This document shows, piece by piece, positions 27,194-35,057 of a DNA stretch of 64,000 nucleotides. The stretch's first letter is position 1, and every line of letters begins with the position of its first letter. Made by a program: the position numbers and the translations under genes. The notes under the pieces are model-generated. The model did no database searches and was not told the origin of the DNA. It was given only the letters and a program-made list of their open reading frames with translations. The stretch is from Microbacterium terrisoli (GTDB lineage: Bacteria; Actinomycetota; Actinomycetes; Actinomycetales; Microbacteriaceae): the NCBI RefSeq assembly GCF_030866805.1, contig NZ_CP133019.1, positions 3,561,520-3,625,519 of the forward strand, written 5' to 3'.

Positions 27194-27403
27194 GATGTCG
27201 GCGGCGGATTCGCCCCGCTCATCTGCGCCGCCCTCGTGGCCGCAGCAGGTGGCGCATTCTGGCCCGTGGTGGTCTACTCGGGAGTGATCGCCGTCGTCGG
27301 CGTGATCGCCACCCTGGTGGCATCCATCCGTCCCGATCGGGAAGGATCGGAGAGGCTGCACGTGCTCGCGGCCACCACCAACATCCCGACCGTCAAGGTA
27401 TGA
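27194..27403 (+). pseudogene. C-terminal remnant of an MFS (metabolite:H+ symporter type) transporter
   Basis: About 69 codons remain, reading VGGGFAPLICAALVAAAGGAFWPVVVYSGVIAVVGVIATLV, which matches the last two transmembrane helices of MHS-family transporters (the GGGFAPL motif is typical), followed by a soluble tail. Everything upstream is missing and the repeat cluster abuts the break. Since KDG kinase and KDPG aldolase follow immediately, it was probably a sugar-acid uptake gene at the head of this operon. An in-frame ATG at 27152 lies in the repeat and is not credible as a native start. Confidence 0.6.
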
Positions 27404-27410
27404 CACCTCT

Positions 27411-28337
27411 ATGAACACTGCATCAACCCCGCGCCTGATCACCCTCGGCGAGACCATGGTGATGATCACGCCCGCCCATGCGCAGCCGCTGGCGACCGCA
27501 CACGAGCTGCGCCTGCACGTGGGTGGCGCTGAGTCGAACGTGGCCTGCCACGCCGCGGCTCTGGGCGTCGACACCGCGTGGGTCAGCGCGGTGGGCGGCG
27601 ACGTGCTCGGCGAGCGCGTGCGCGCGACGGTCGCTGCGCGCGGGGTGGATGTCCAGTGGGTGCGCACCGACCCGCACGCGCCGACCGGCGTCTATTTCAA
27701 AGACCCCGGCAACGGCGTGCTCTATTACCGCCGCGGTTCGGCGGCGGCGCAGATGGGGCCGGCCGTCGTGGCCGACGTGCCGCTGGAAGACGCCGCCGTC
27801 GTGCACATCTCGGGCATCACCCCGGCGCTGTCGGCCACCTGCGCCGCGCTGATCGAGACGATCGCCGAGCGGGTCGGCGGCAGCGAGGCCCTGCTCAGCT
27901 TCGACGTGAACCACCGCGCGGCGCTGTGGGGCCAGGGCCAGGCGGCCTCGGCGCTGCTCGCGCTCGCGCGCCGCGCCGACCTCGTGTTCGTCGGACTCGA
28001 CGAGGCCGAGACCGTCTGGGGCTGCACGAGCCCCGACGCCGTGCGCCGGCTGCTGCCGGAACCCGCGGTGCTCGTGATCAAGGACGGGGCTGTGGGAGCG
28101 ACGGAATATGCGCGGGCGGGCGGCAGTGGCGACACCCTGACGTTCGTCGCGGCGATCCCCACCGACGTCGTCGAACCCGTCGGTGCCGGCGACGCGTTCG
28201 CGGCGGGCTACCTCGCCGCGTTCATCGGCGGCGCCGATGCCGCTGCGCGGCTGACCGCCGGGCACGAGCGCGCCCGACTCGTTCTGCGCTCGACGAGCGA
28301 CTTCGTCGACGAGACCTCTATGGAAGGACTGTCATGA
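27411..28337 (+). CDS. kdgK: 2-keto-3-deoxygluconate kinase (PfkB family)
   Basis: A 308-residue PfkB-family kinase. The N-terminal substrate block is GETMVMITP, then VGGAESNVACHAAALG. The C-terminal catalytic signature is VEPVGAGDAFAAGYLAAF, with the GAGD anion hole and catalytic Asp. Phosphorylation of KDG to KDPG is assigned from the family pattern and the KDPG aldolase gene that overlaps its stop (ATGA). The upstream transporter is only a remnant, so the source of KDG may now be internal or use another transporter. Confidence 0.85.
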   Translation: MNTASTPRLITLGETMVMITPAHAQPLATAHELRLHVGGAESNVACHAAALGVDTAWVSAVGGDVLGERVRATVAARGVDVQWVRTDPHAPTGVYFKDPGNGVLYYRRGSAAAQMGPAVVADVPLEDAAVVHISGITPALSATCAALIETIAERVGGSEALLSFDVNHRAALWGQGQAASALLALARRADLVFVGLDEAETVWGCTSPDAVRRLLPEPAVLVIKDGAVGATEYARAGGSGDTLTFVAAIPTDVVEPVGAGDAFAAGYLAAFIGGADAAARLTAGHERARLVLRSTSDFVDETSMEGLS

Positions 28338-28936
28338 CAGACAACTCGATGTTCGATGAGATCCTGGGCGGGATCCCGCTGATGGCGATTCTGCGCGGAA
28401 TGGGCGTCGAGCGCAGTCTCGCCGTCGCGACCACCGCGTGGGACCTGGGCATCGAGGCCGTCGAGGTGCCCGTGCAGACTCCGACCGACGTCGAGGCGCT
28501 ACGCGTGGTCGCCGAGGCCGCCGCCGCCCGCGGCTTTCGCGTGGGCGCCGGCACGGTCGTCACTCCCGAGCACGTGCGGCAGGCCAAGGACGCCGGCGCC
28601 GCGTTCACGGTGAGCCCGGGCTTCGACGTCGAGGTCGTGCGCGCTTCGCATGACGCGGGGCTCCCGGCCCTGCCGGGAGTGGCCACGGCGACAGAGGTGC
28701 AACGGGCGCTGCGCGAAGGGCTGACCTGGATGAAGGCATTCCCGGCATCGCTTCTGGGCGCCGGCTGGTTCGGGGCCATGCACGGTCCGTTCCCGCAGGC
28801 CACGTTCGTGGCGACGGGGAGGATGGATGCCGCCGCCGCTCCGACGTTCCTCAAGGCCGGTGTGCGGGTGGTGGCCGTGGGCTCGGCGCTGGAAGACCCC
28901 GCGCAGCTGCCCGCACTCGCACAGCTCCTGGCCTGA
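28334..28936 (+). CDS. eda: 2-keto-3-deoxy-6-phosphogluconate aldolase
   Basis: A 200-residue KDPG/KHG aldolase. It has LMAILRGMGVE at the start, the catalytic Glu in GIEAVEVPVQTP, GAGTVVTPEH, and the Schiff-base lysine in TWMKAFPAS. It cleaves KDPG to pyruvate and glyceraldehyde 3-phosphate. Translational coupling with kdgK (4-base overlap) supports a dedicated KDG catabolic unit. Confidence 0.9.
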   Translation: MTDNSMFDEILGGIPLMAILRGMGVERSLAVATTAWDLGIEAVEVPVQTPTDVEALRVVAEAAAARGFRVGAGTVVTPEHVRQAKDAGAAFTVSPGFDVEVVRASHDAGLPALPGVATATEVQRALREGLTWMKAFPASLLGAGWFGAMHGPFPQATFVATGRMDAAAAPTFLKAGVRVVAVGSALEDPAQLPALAQLLA

Positions 28937-29021
28937 GCGGCACGATGGACGACACCGAGCTGCTCACAGCCCGCAGGCCGCGCCGCCGGCGGCCGCTGCG
29001 CTCCACCGGCGGCCGCTGTGC

Positions 29022-30737
29022 TCAGTCCTGGTCGGCGGCCTCGGCCGCCACCCAGGCCGCACGGCGGGCGGCCTGCTGCTCGGGGTCGGGCACCGGAATG
29101 GACGCCAGAAGCCGGCGCGTGTAGTCGTCCTGCGGGTCGCCGAGCATCTGCACGGTCGTGCCCTGCTCGCGGATCGTGCCGCGCCGCAGCACGACGATGC
29201 GGTCGGCGACCTCATCGATCACGGCCAGGTCATGGCTGATGAACAGGCAGGCGAAGCCGAGCTCGCGCTGCAGCTCGTCGAACAGCTCCAGCACGCGCGC
29301 CTGCACTGAGACGTCCAGCGCGCTGGTCGGCTCGTCGGCGATCAGCAGCTTGGGATCCAGGGCCAGCGCCCGCGCCAGCGACGCGCGCTGCCGCTGCCCG
29401 CCCGACAGCTCGTGCGGAAAGCGGTCGCCGTAGGTCGTGGGCAGGTGCACGGCATCCAGCAGCTCGTTCACCCGCGCCCGCGCCGCACGCGGGTTGGCCG
29501 CCCGACCGTGCACGACCAGCGGCTCCGCGATGCACTCGGCGATCGACAGCAGCGGGTTGAAGCTCGTCGCCGGGTCTTGGAAGACGAACCCGATATCGGG
29601 GCGCAGCTTCTTCAGGTGCCGCGGCTTCGTGCCGCGCATCTCATGCCCGAGCACCTTCAGCGAGCCGTCCACGACCTGGGTCAGCCCCACGATCGCGCGC
29701 CCGATGGTGGTCTTGCCCGACCCCGACTCGCCGACCAGGCCCAGCACCTCGCCGGGGGCGATCCAGAAGTCGACGCCCTTGACCGCCACCACGCCCGCGC
29801 GCCCGAAACGCCCGGGGTAGGCGATCTGCATGCCCTCGGCCACGACCAGCGAGCCGTCGGGCGGAGCGGTCGGGGCCGCCGTCGCGGCATCCTGTGTCGC
29901 GCTCTTTCCGCGCCCGACGTGGGGCACCGCCTCCAGCAGCTTCTTCGTGTACTCCTCGCGCGGTGACGCGAACAGCTCCGCGGCCGGCGCCTGCTCGACG
30001 ATGTCGCCCTGGTACATCACCACCACTCGGTCGGCGAGGTCGGCGACCACGCCCATGTTGTGCGTGATCAGCACGATGGTCGCGCCGAACTCGTCGCGCG
30101 CCGAGCGCAGCAGGTCGAGTATCTCGGCCTGCACCGTGACATCCAGTGCCGTCGTCGGCTCGTCGGCGATGATCAGACCCGCGTCCAGCACCAGCGCCAT
30201 GGCGATCACGATGCGCTGCTTCTGCCCGCCCGAGAACTGGTGCGGATAGTCGTCGACGCGCGTCTCGGGCTCGGGGATGCCGACCCGCCGCATGATGTCG
30301 ATCGCGCGGCGCCGCGCCTCTTTCTTCGAGACGCGGTGGTGGGCGCGCAGACCCTCGGCGATCTGGTAGCCGACGGTGAACACCGGGTTCAGCGCGGTCG
30401 AGGGCTCTTGGAACACCATCGCGGCGTCCTTGCCGCGCATCGCCTGCAGCTGTCGGTGGTTCGCGTGCACGACATCGGTCTCGCCGCCCTCGCGACCGTG
30501 GATGACCAGCGCGCCCTGCAGCGTCGCCGTCTCGGGCAGCAGGCCCAACAGGGCGTTCGCCGTCACGGTCTTGCCCGAGCCGGACTCGCCCACGATCGCG
30601 AGCACTTCGCCGGCGTGCGCCTGCAGCGAGATGCCGTTCACGGCGACGACGGGGTCGCCGTCGGTGGCGAACGTCACCTTGAGATTGCGAATGGATGCCG
30701 CGTCCTGCGCGGCGGGAACGGAGACGTGAGCGCTCAC
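29022..30737 (-). CDS. Peptide ABC transporter, fused double ATP-binding protein (DppD-DppF)
   Basis: A 571-residue protein with two complete ABC ATPase domains in tandem. Domain 1 has Walker A GESGSGKT, signature FSGGQKQR and Walker B LIIADEPT. Domain 2 has GESGSGKT, LSGGQRQR and [12 protein letters not shown]. Each is followed by the oligopeptide-transporter C-terminal extension. This is a DppD and DppF fusion that powers both halves of one importer. Its start overlaps the permease stop by 4 bases, and it is the last gene of the four-gene importer operon 34649-29022. Confidence 0.93.
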   Translation of the reverse strand: MSAHVSVPAAQDAASIRNLKVTFATDGDPVVAVNGISLQAHAGEVLAIVGESGSGKTVTANALLGLLPETATLQGALVIHGREGGETDVVHANHRQLQAMRGKDAAMVFQEPSTALNPVFTVGYQIAEGLRAHHRVSKKEARRRAIDIMRRVGIPEPETRVDDYPHQFSGGQKQRIVIAMALVLDAGLIIADEPTTALDVTVQAEILDLLRSARDEFGATIVLITHNMGVVADLADRVVVMYQGDIVEQAPAAELFASPREEYTKKLLEAVPHVGRGKSATQDAATAAPTAPPDGSLVVAEGMQIAYPGRFGRAGVVAVKGVDFWIAPGEVLGLVGESGSGKTTIGRAIVGLTQVVDGSLKVLGHEMRGTKPRHLKKLRPDIGFVFQDPATSFNPLLSIAECIAEPLVVHGRAANPRAARARVNELLDAVHLPTTYGDRFPHELSGGQRQRASLARALALDPKLLIADEPTSALDVSVQARVLELFDELQRELGFACLFISHDLAVIDEVADRIVVLRRGTIREQGTTVQMLGDPQDDYTRRLLASIPVPDPEQQAARRAAWVAAEAADQD

Positions 30738-31858
30738 CGGTCGGTCCCCTTCGTGTCCTGTGCCCCGACCGGTTCGGCGTCCGGCCCGTCCTCAGCCGCC
30801 ACGCGTGCGACGGCCAGTCCGTCCTCGACGTCCACGGATTCGGGATCCACGGCATCCTTCGCCACGCGCCGCCGGCGACGCAGCCGGGGGTCGCTCAGGT
30901 CGTTCAGGCTCTCGCCCACGAGGGTGATGCCCAGCACGACCAGAACGATCGCGACGCCGGGGGGAACGGCCGTCCACCAGATGTGACTGGTCACGTCCTG
31001 CACCGACCGAGACAGGTCGTAGCCCCACTCGGCGGCGGCCGTCGCCTCGATGCCGAACCCCAGGAAGCCCAGGCCGGCAAGGGTGAGCACGGCCTCGGAC
31101 GCGTTCAGCGTGACCACGACCGGCACCGACCGCATCGAGTTGCGCAGCACATGGCGCACGAGGATGCGCAAGGTCGGCACGCCGATCACCTTCGCCGATT
31201 CGACGAACGGCTCGGACTTGACCCGCAGCACCTCGCTGCGCACGACCCGGAAGTACTGCGGCACGAACACCACGGTGATCGAGATCGCGGCGGCCAGTAT
31301 GCCGCCCCAGAGCTTCGACTGACCGTGGCTGATCACGATCGCCATCACGATCGCCAACAGCAGCGACGGGAACGCGTAGATCGCGTCGGCGACCACCACG
31401 AGCAGCCGGTCCACCCAGCCGCCGAAGTAGCCCGAGAGCAGTCCGACGAAGATGCCGATGAAGATCGAGAACAGGATCGCGCACAAGATCACCAGCAGGG
31501 CGGTCTGGGCTCCCCAGATCGTGCGCGAGAGCACGTCGAAGCCACTGACGGTCGTGCCCAGAAGGTTCGTGGCGTTCGGGGCCTGCAGTGTGCCGAAGTC
31601 GTGTCCGTCGACGGTGCGCTGGGCGAATCCGTACGGTGCGATCAGCGGGGCGAACGCCGCGACGATCACGAACACCCCGGTCAGCACCAGGCCGACGACG
31701 AACATCGCGCGCTGCCAGCCGACACTGTGCTTGAGGTGCGAGATGACCGGGATGCGGTCACTCCACGGCGGACGGCCGGGCAGGGTGGAGGCGGGCATGA
31801 CGCCCGTGGGCATCGGGTCCAGCACGCCGGTGGGTGTGGGGTCCTGTGCAGTGCTCAT
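30734..31858 (-). CDS. Peptide ABC transporter permease (DppC-like)
   Basis: A 374-residue inner membrane permease with an N-terminal cytosolic extension, a helix around residues 50-75, and the BPD_transp_1 core. The EAA loop is ESAKVIGVPTLRILVRHVLRNSMRSVPVV. The C-terminal 50 residues are an acidic, Arg-rich extension beyond the usual DppC length. It lies between the DppB-like and ATPase genes, one base from the former and overlapping the latter. Confidence 0.92.
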   Translation of the reverse strand: MSTAQDPTPTGVLDPMPTGVMPASTLPGRPPWSDRIPVISHLKHSVGWQRAMFVVGLVLTGVFVIVAAFAPLIAPYGFAQRTVDGHDFGTLQAPNATNLLGTTVSGFDVLSRTIWGAQTALLVILCAILFSIFIGIFVGLLSGYFGGWVDRLLVVVADAIYAFPSLLLAIVMAIVISHGQSKLWGGILAAAISITVVFVPQYFRVVRSEVLRVKSEPFVESAKVIGVPTLRILVRHVLRNSMRSVPVVVTLNASEAVLTLAGLGFLGFGIEATAAAEWGYDLSRSVQDVTSHIWWTAVPPGVAIVLVVLGITLVGESLNDLSDPRLRRRRRVAKDAVDPESVDVEDGLAVARVAAEDGPDAEPVGAQDTKGTDR

Positions 31859-31859
31859 C

Positions 31860-32936
31860 TCAGTACCTCACTCGCGGGTCGATCAGCACGGCCAGCACAT
31901 CGACGACGAAGTTCGCGACGGCCACGACCACGGCGATCATGATGACGATGCCCTGCACCGCCACGAAATCTCGTGACCCGAGGTATTGCGCCAACATGAA
32001 GCCGAGCCCCTTCCACTCGAACGAGGTCTCGGTCAGCACCGCGCCTGCCAGCAGAGCCGCGATCTGCAACCCCATGAGTGTCACGACGGGAATGAGGGCC
32101 GGCCGGTACGCGTGCTTGGTGACCAGGCGGTATTCGCCGACGCCGCGCGAGCGTGCCGAGGTCACGTACTGCGCTCCGAGGGTGCCGATCACGTTGATGC
32201 GCACGAGACGCAAGAAGATGCCGGCGGTCAGGATGCCGAGGGCGAGGCCGGGAAGGACCGCATGCCACAGCACATCCCAGACCGCATCGGGATTGCCGGT
32301 GCGGAACGCGTCTATCAGGTATATGCCGCTGGGATTGTTCAGTGCCTGCAGCTGCAGTTCGACACGCGTGGAGGCGCGGCCCGACACCGGCATGATGTCG
32401 AACTGCACCGCGAACACCAGCTTCAGCAGGATCGCTATGAAGAACACCGGCGTCGCGTAGCCGAGGATCGCCAGCACGCGCAGCAGCGCATCCTGCCAGC
32501 GGTCGCGCTTGTAGGCGGCGATGAGGCCGAACGGGATGCCGAGCAGGAACGCGACGATCAGGGCGTAGAACGCGAGCTCGAGCGTGGCGGCACCGTAGGT
32601 GAGCAGGATCTGGGTCACCGGCTGGTGGTCGGTGAGGGTCGTGCCGAAGTCACCGCGGAACACCCCGGAGAGGTAATCGAAGTACTGGACCAGCAGCGGG
32701 CGGTCATACCCGGCCTCGTGGATGCGCTGTGCGAGCTGATCGGGCGTGAGGCGACCGCCCAGCGCGGCAGTGATCGGGTCGCCGGTGAGCCGCATCAGGA
32801 AGAACACGACGGTGACCAGGATGAACACCGTCGGGATGATCAGCAGCAGTCGGACGAGGATGAACCGCCACATTCCGCCGCTGGAGGCGTGCACGGGTTT
32901 TGCTGCGAGGTCGGCGTCTTCGACGACGGTGGTCAT
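31860..32936 (-). CDS. Peptide ABC transporter permease (DppB-like)
   Basis: A 358-residue permease with the DppB N-terminal helix (FILVRLLLIIPTVFILVTVVFFLMRLTGDP), YLSGVFRGDFGTTLTDHQPV, and the EAA loop YVTSARSRGVGEYRLVTKHAYRPALIPVV. It forms the membrane channel with the DppC-like partner. It is longer than E. coli DppB because of an insert after the fourth helix. Confidence 0.92.
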   Translation of the reverse strand: MTTVVEDADLAAKPVHASSGGMWRFILVRLLLIIPTVFILVTVVFFLMRLTGDPITAALGGRLTPDQLAQRIHEAGYDRPLLVQYFDYLSGVFRGDFGTTLTDHQPVTQILLTYGAATLELAFYALIVAFLLGIPFGLIAAYKRDRWQDALLRVLAILGYATPVFFIAILLKLVFAVQFDIMPVSGRASTRVELQLQALNNPSGIYLIDAFRTGNPDAVWDVLWHAVLPGLALGILTAGIFLRLVRINVIGTLGAQYVTSARSRGVGEYRLVTKHAYRPALIPVVTLMGLQIAALLAGAVLTETSFEWKGLGFMLAQYLGSRDFVAVQGIVIMIAVVVAVANFVVDVLAVLIDPRVRY

Positions 32937-33005
32937 GTGTGAACCTTACTGGCACGGCTCGACCCGGCCTCCGGCGCGCCGGTGACCGGGTCGAACACGA
33001 CGGAC

Positions 33006-34649
33006 TTACTTGTGCAGCGGCGCGTAACGGAACTTGAACGAACCGTCCAGCGTGGTGCCCTGCACGTCCTTGCCGACGACAGCCACCTGCAGACCCTGCA
33101 GGTACGGCAGAGTCGAGAGGTCCTTGGCGACCAGGTCCTGGACCTGACCGATCTCCTCTGCACGCGCAGTGGCGTCAGGGTTGGTCTCCTCCTTGGCGAT
33201 CAGCGCCTGGACGTCCTTGTTGTCGTAGTGGTTGCCCAGGAAGTTGTCCTTCGAGAAGAAGGGTGCGAGGTAGTTGCCCGCGTCAGAGTAGTCCGGGAAC
33301 CAGCCGAGCTGGTACATGGGGTACACGTCGGCGACGCGATCCTTGGAGTACTGCACCCATTCGGTCTGCGCCAGGTTGACCTTGAACAGGCCGCCGTTCT
33401 CGAGCTGCGTCTTCATCGCGGCGTACTCGTCACCCGACGACGGACCGTAGTGGTCGCCGTTGTACTGCAGGTTCAGAGTGACCGGGGTCTTCACGCCCGC
33501 CGCCTGCAGCGTCTGGGTGGCCTTGTCGAGGCTCGGACCGCCGTTGCCGTCGCCGTACAGGCCCTTCAGTGCCTCGTTCGCGCCGGTCATGCCCTGCGCG
33601 ACGTAGGAGTAAAGCGGGGTGTAGGTGTCTTTGTAGACATCCTTCGACAGCTTGTCCCGGTCGATCAGGTCGGCCATCGCCTGGCGGACCGCCAGCGCCT
33701 TGGCCGGATCTGCGTCGGCCGTCTTGGCGCCGAAGGGCATCGTGTTGAAGTTGAACACGATGTAGCGGATCTCGCCGCCGGGGCCGTCGACGACCTTGAC
33801 CTTGTCGTTGTTGGCCTTCAGATCTGCGATGTCTGTGGGCGAGAGGCTGCGGTAGGCCACGTCGATGTCACCGTTGCCGATCGCAAGCTTCAGGTTCGAG
33901 GCATCCGCGTAGTACTTGGTGGTGACCCCGGCGTTCTCAGCCTTGCCCAGCAGGCCCTGGTAGTCCTTGTTGGGCTTGAAGTCGACGAGCTCGTTGATCT
34001 TGTACGAGTCGATCGTGTACTGACCGGCGAACGCGTCGCCCTTGACGATGTCGGCGTCAGGGGTGACCTTGTCAGCCGAGAAGACCTGTTCGTCGACGAT
34101 CGGTGCGGCGGGGCTGGACAGGATCTGCGGCCACGTCTGGTCGTTGGCGGCCTTCAGGTGGAATACGACAGTGGTGTCGTCGGGGGTGTCGATGCTCGCG
34201 AGGTTGCCCAGCAGGGTCGCCGGGCCGCTCGGGTCGTTGATCTTCACGACACGATCGAACGAGAACTTCACGTCGGACGAGGTGAGGTCGTTGCCGTTGG
34301 CGAACTTCAGGCCGGGCTTGAGCTTGACCGTGTACTCGGTCGGGGTGGTGAACTCGGCCGAGGTGGCGATGTCGGGGGAGACGTCGGCCGTTCCGTACTT
34401 GCTGTTCATCAGGAACGGGTAGATCTGGTTCATGACGGCGAACGACCCGTTGTCGTATGAGCCGGCCGGGTCGATCGAGGTGATCTTGTCGGTCGTGCCC
34501 ACCAGAAGGGCTGCGCCCGCATTCCCGTCGTTGCCATCGTTGCCGCTGTTGCCGCCGCCACCGGCGCAGCCGGCCAGGACGATGGCCGACGCCGAAACGG
34601 CACCGAGCGCAGCAAGGATGCGCGCCCGCTTGGATGTCTGCAGTGACAT
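33006..34649 (-). CDS. Peptide ABC transporter substrate-binding lipoprotein
   Basis: A 547-residue SBP_bac_5 family lipoprotein. The signal peptide ends in the lipobox VLAGC (Cys near residue 27), followed by a Gly/Asn-rich linker. The binding domain begins VGTTDKITSIDPAGSYDNG and includes the family block YTVKLKPGLKFANGNDLTSSDVKFSFDRV. It delivers peptides, or possibly another ligand such as nickel or a glycopeptide, to the permeases downstream. The ATG at 34649 is preferred over earlier ATGs because the signal peptide begins there. Confidence 0.92.
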   Translation of the reverse strand: MSLQTSKRARILAALGAVSASAIVLAGCAGGGGNSGNDGNDGNAGAALLVGTTDKITSIDPAGSYDNGSFAVMNQIYPFLMNSKYGTADVSPDIATSAEFTTPTEYTVKLKPGLKFANGNDLTSSDVKFSFDRVVKINDPSGPATLLGNLASIDTPDDTTVVFHLKAANDQTWPQILSSPAAPIVDEQVFSADKVTPDADIVKGDAFAGQYTIDSYKINELVDFKPNKDYQGLLGKAENAGVTTKYYADASNLKLAIGNGDIDVAYRSLSPTDIADLKANNDKVKVVDGPGGEIRYIVFNFNTMPFGAKTADADPAKALAVRQAMADLIDRDKLSKDVYKDTYTPLYSYVAQGMTGANEALKGLYGDGNGGPSLDKATQTLQAAGVKTPVTLNLQYNGDHYGPSSGDEYAAMKTQLENGGLFKVNLAQTEWVQYSKDRVADVYPMYQLGWFPDYSDAGNYLAPFFSKDNFLGNHYDNKDVQALIAKEETNPDATARAEEIGQVQDLVAKDLSTLPYLQGLQVAVVGKDVQGTTLDGSFKFRYAPLHK

Positions 34650-35057
34650 GTACGTACCTCTTGTGTGGTCGGGTCCGACCATCACCGACGCGCCGCCGCC
34701 TGAACCACCGGGCACGCGCACCGCCGTCGTGACGGTCTTCCATTTGCTGTGCGTCGGGGTACCCGACGTGCCCTCAGCTTACACTAATATCGCACTGTGA
34801 CCTAGAAGTAGTGTGCTACATAGCAGTGCCCGGAGAGCAGATTGCCCAGTTTTCCCGTTTCACCTGGTGTTCTCAGCGTTCCCGCTTCGACGCCCACTCC
34901 TGGCTCTCGGCAGATCCTTATCTTTTTCTTTAGTTCCTTCCGGTTTAGTGCAATGCTACTGACGTTGCCGGAGTCACCGATGATCTCCCCACCGCCGCCC
35001 GTCAGCTGTTGACAACGCGATGGTGTGCAACATCACACTGAAGCGAAGGAGAGAGCC
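34650..35057. promoter_or_regulatory. Divergent intergenic region, peptide importer / M6 protease
   Basis: No gene is seen in these 408 bases. It is AT-richer than its surroundings (for example 34781-34795 and 34918-34960). TTGACA occurs at 35009-35014 upstream of the M6 protease, but no good -10 is visible at standard spacing. A short inverted repeat, GTGTG (35023-35027) and CACAC (35034-35038), precedes the protease ribosome binding site. Confidence 0.45.

Noticed and set aside
27152..27403. An intact 83-residue small membrane protein
   Set aside because: The first 14 codons are repeat DNA and the remainder matches only the last helices of an MFS transporter, so a remnant is the better reading.
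34981..35057. TTGACA at 35009 as a confident promoter for the M6 protease
   Set aside because: No acceptable -10 hexamer is found at 15-19 bases; left as a note on the intergenic region.
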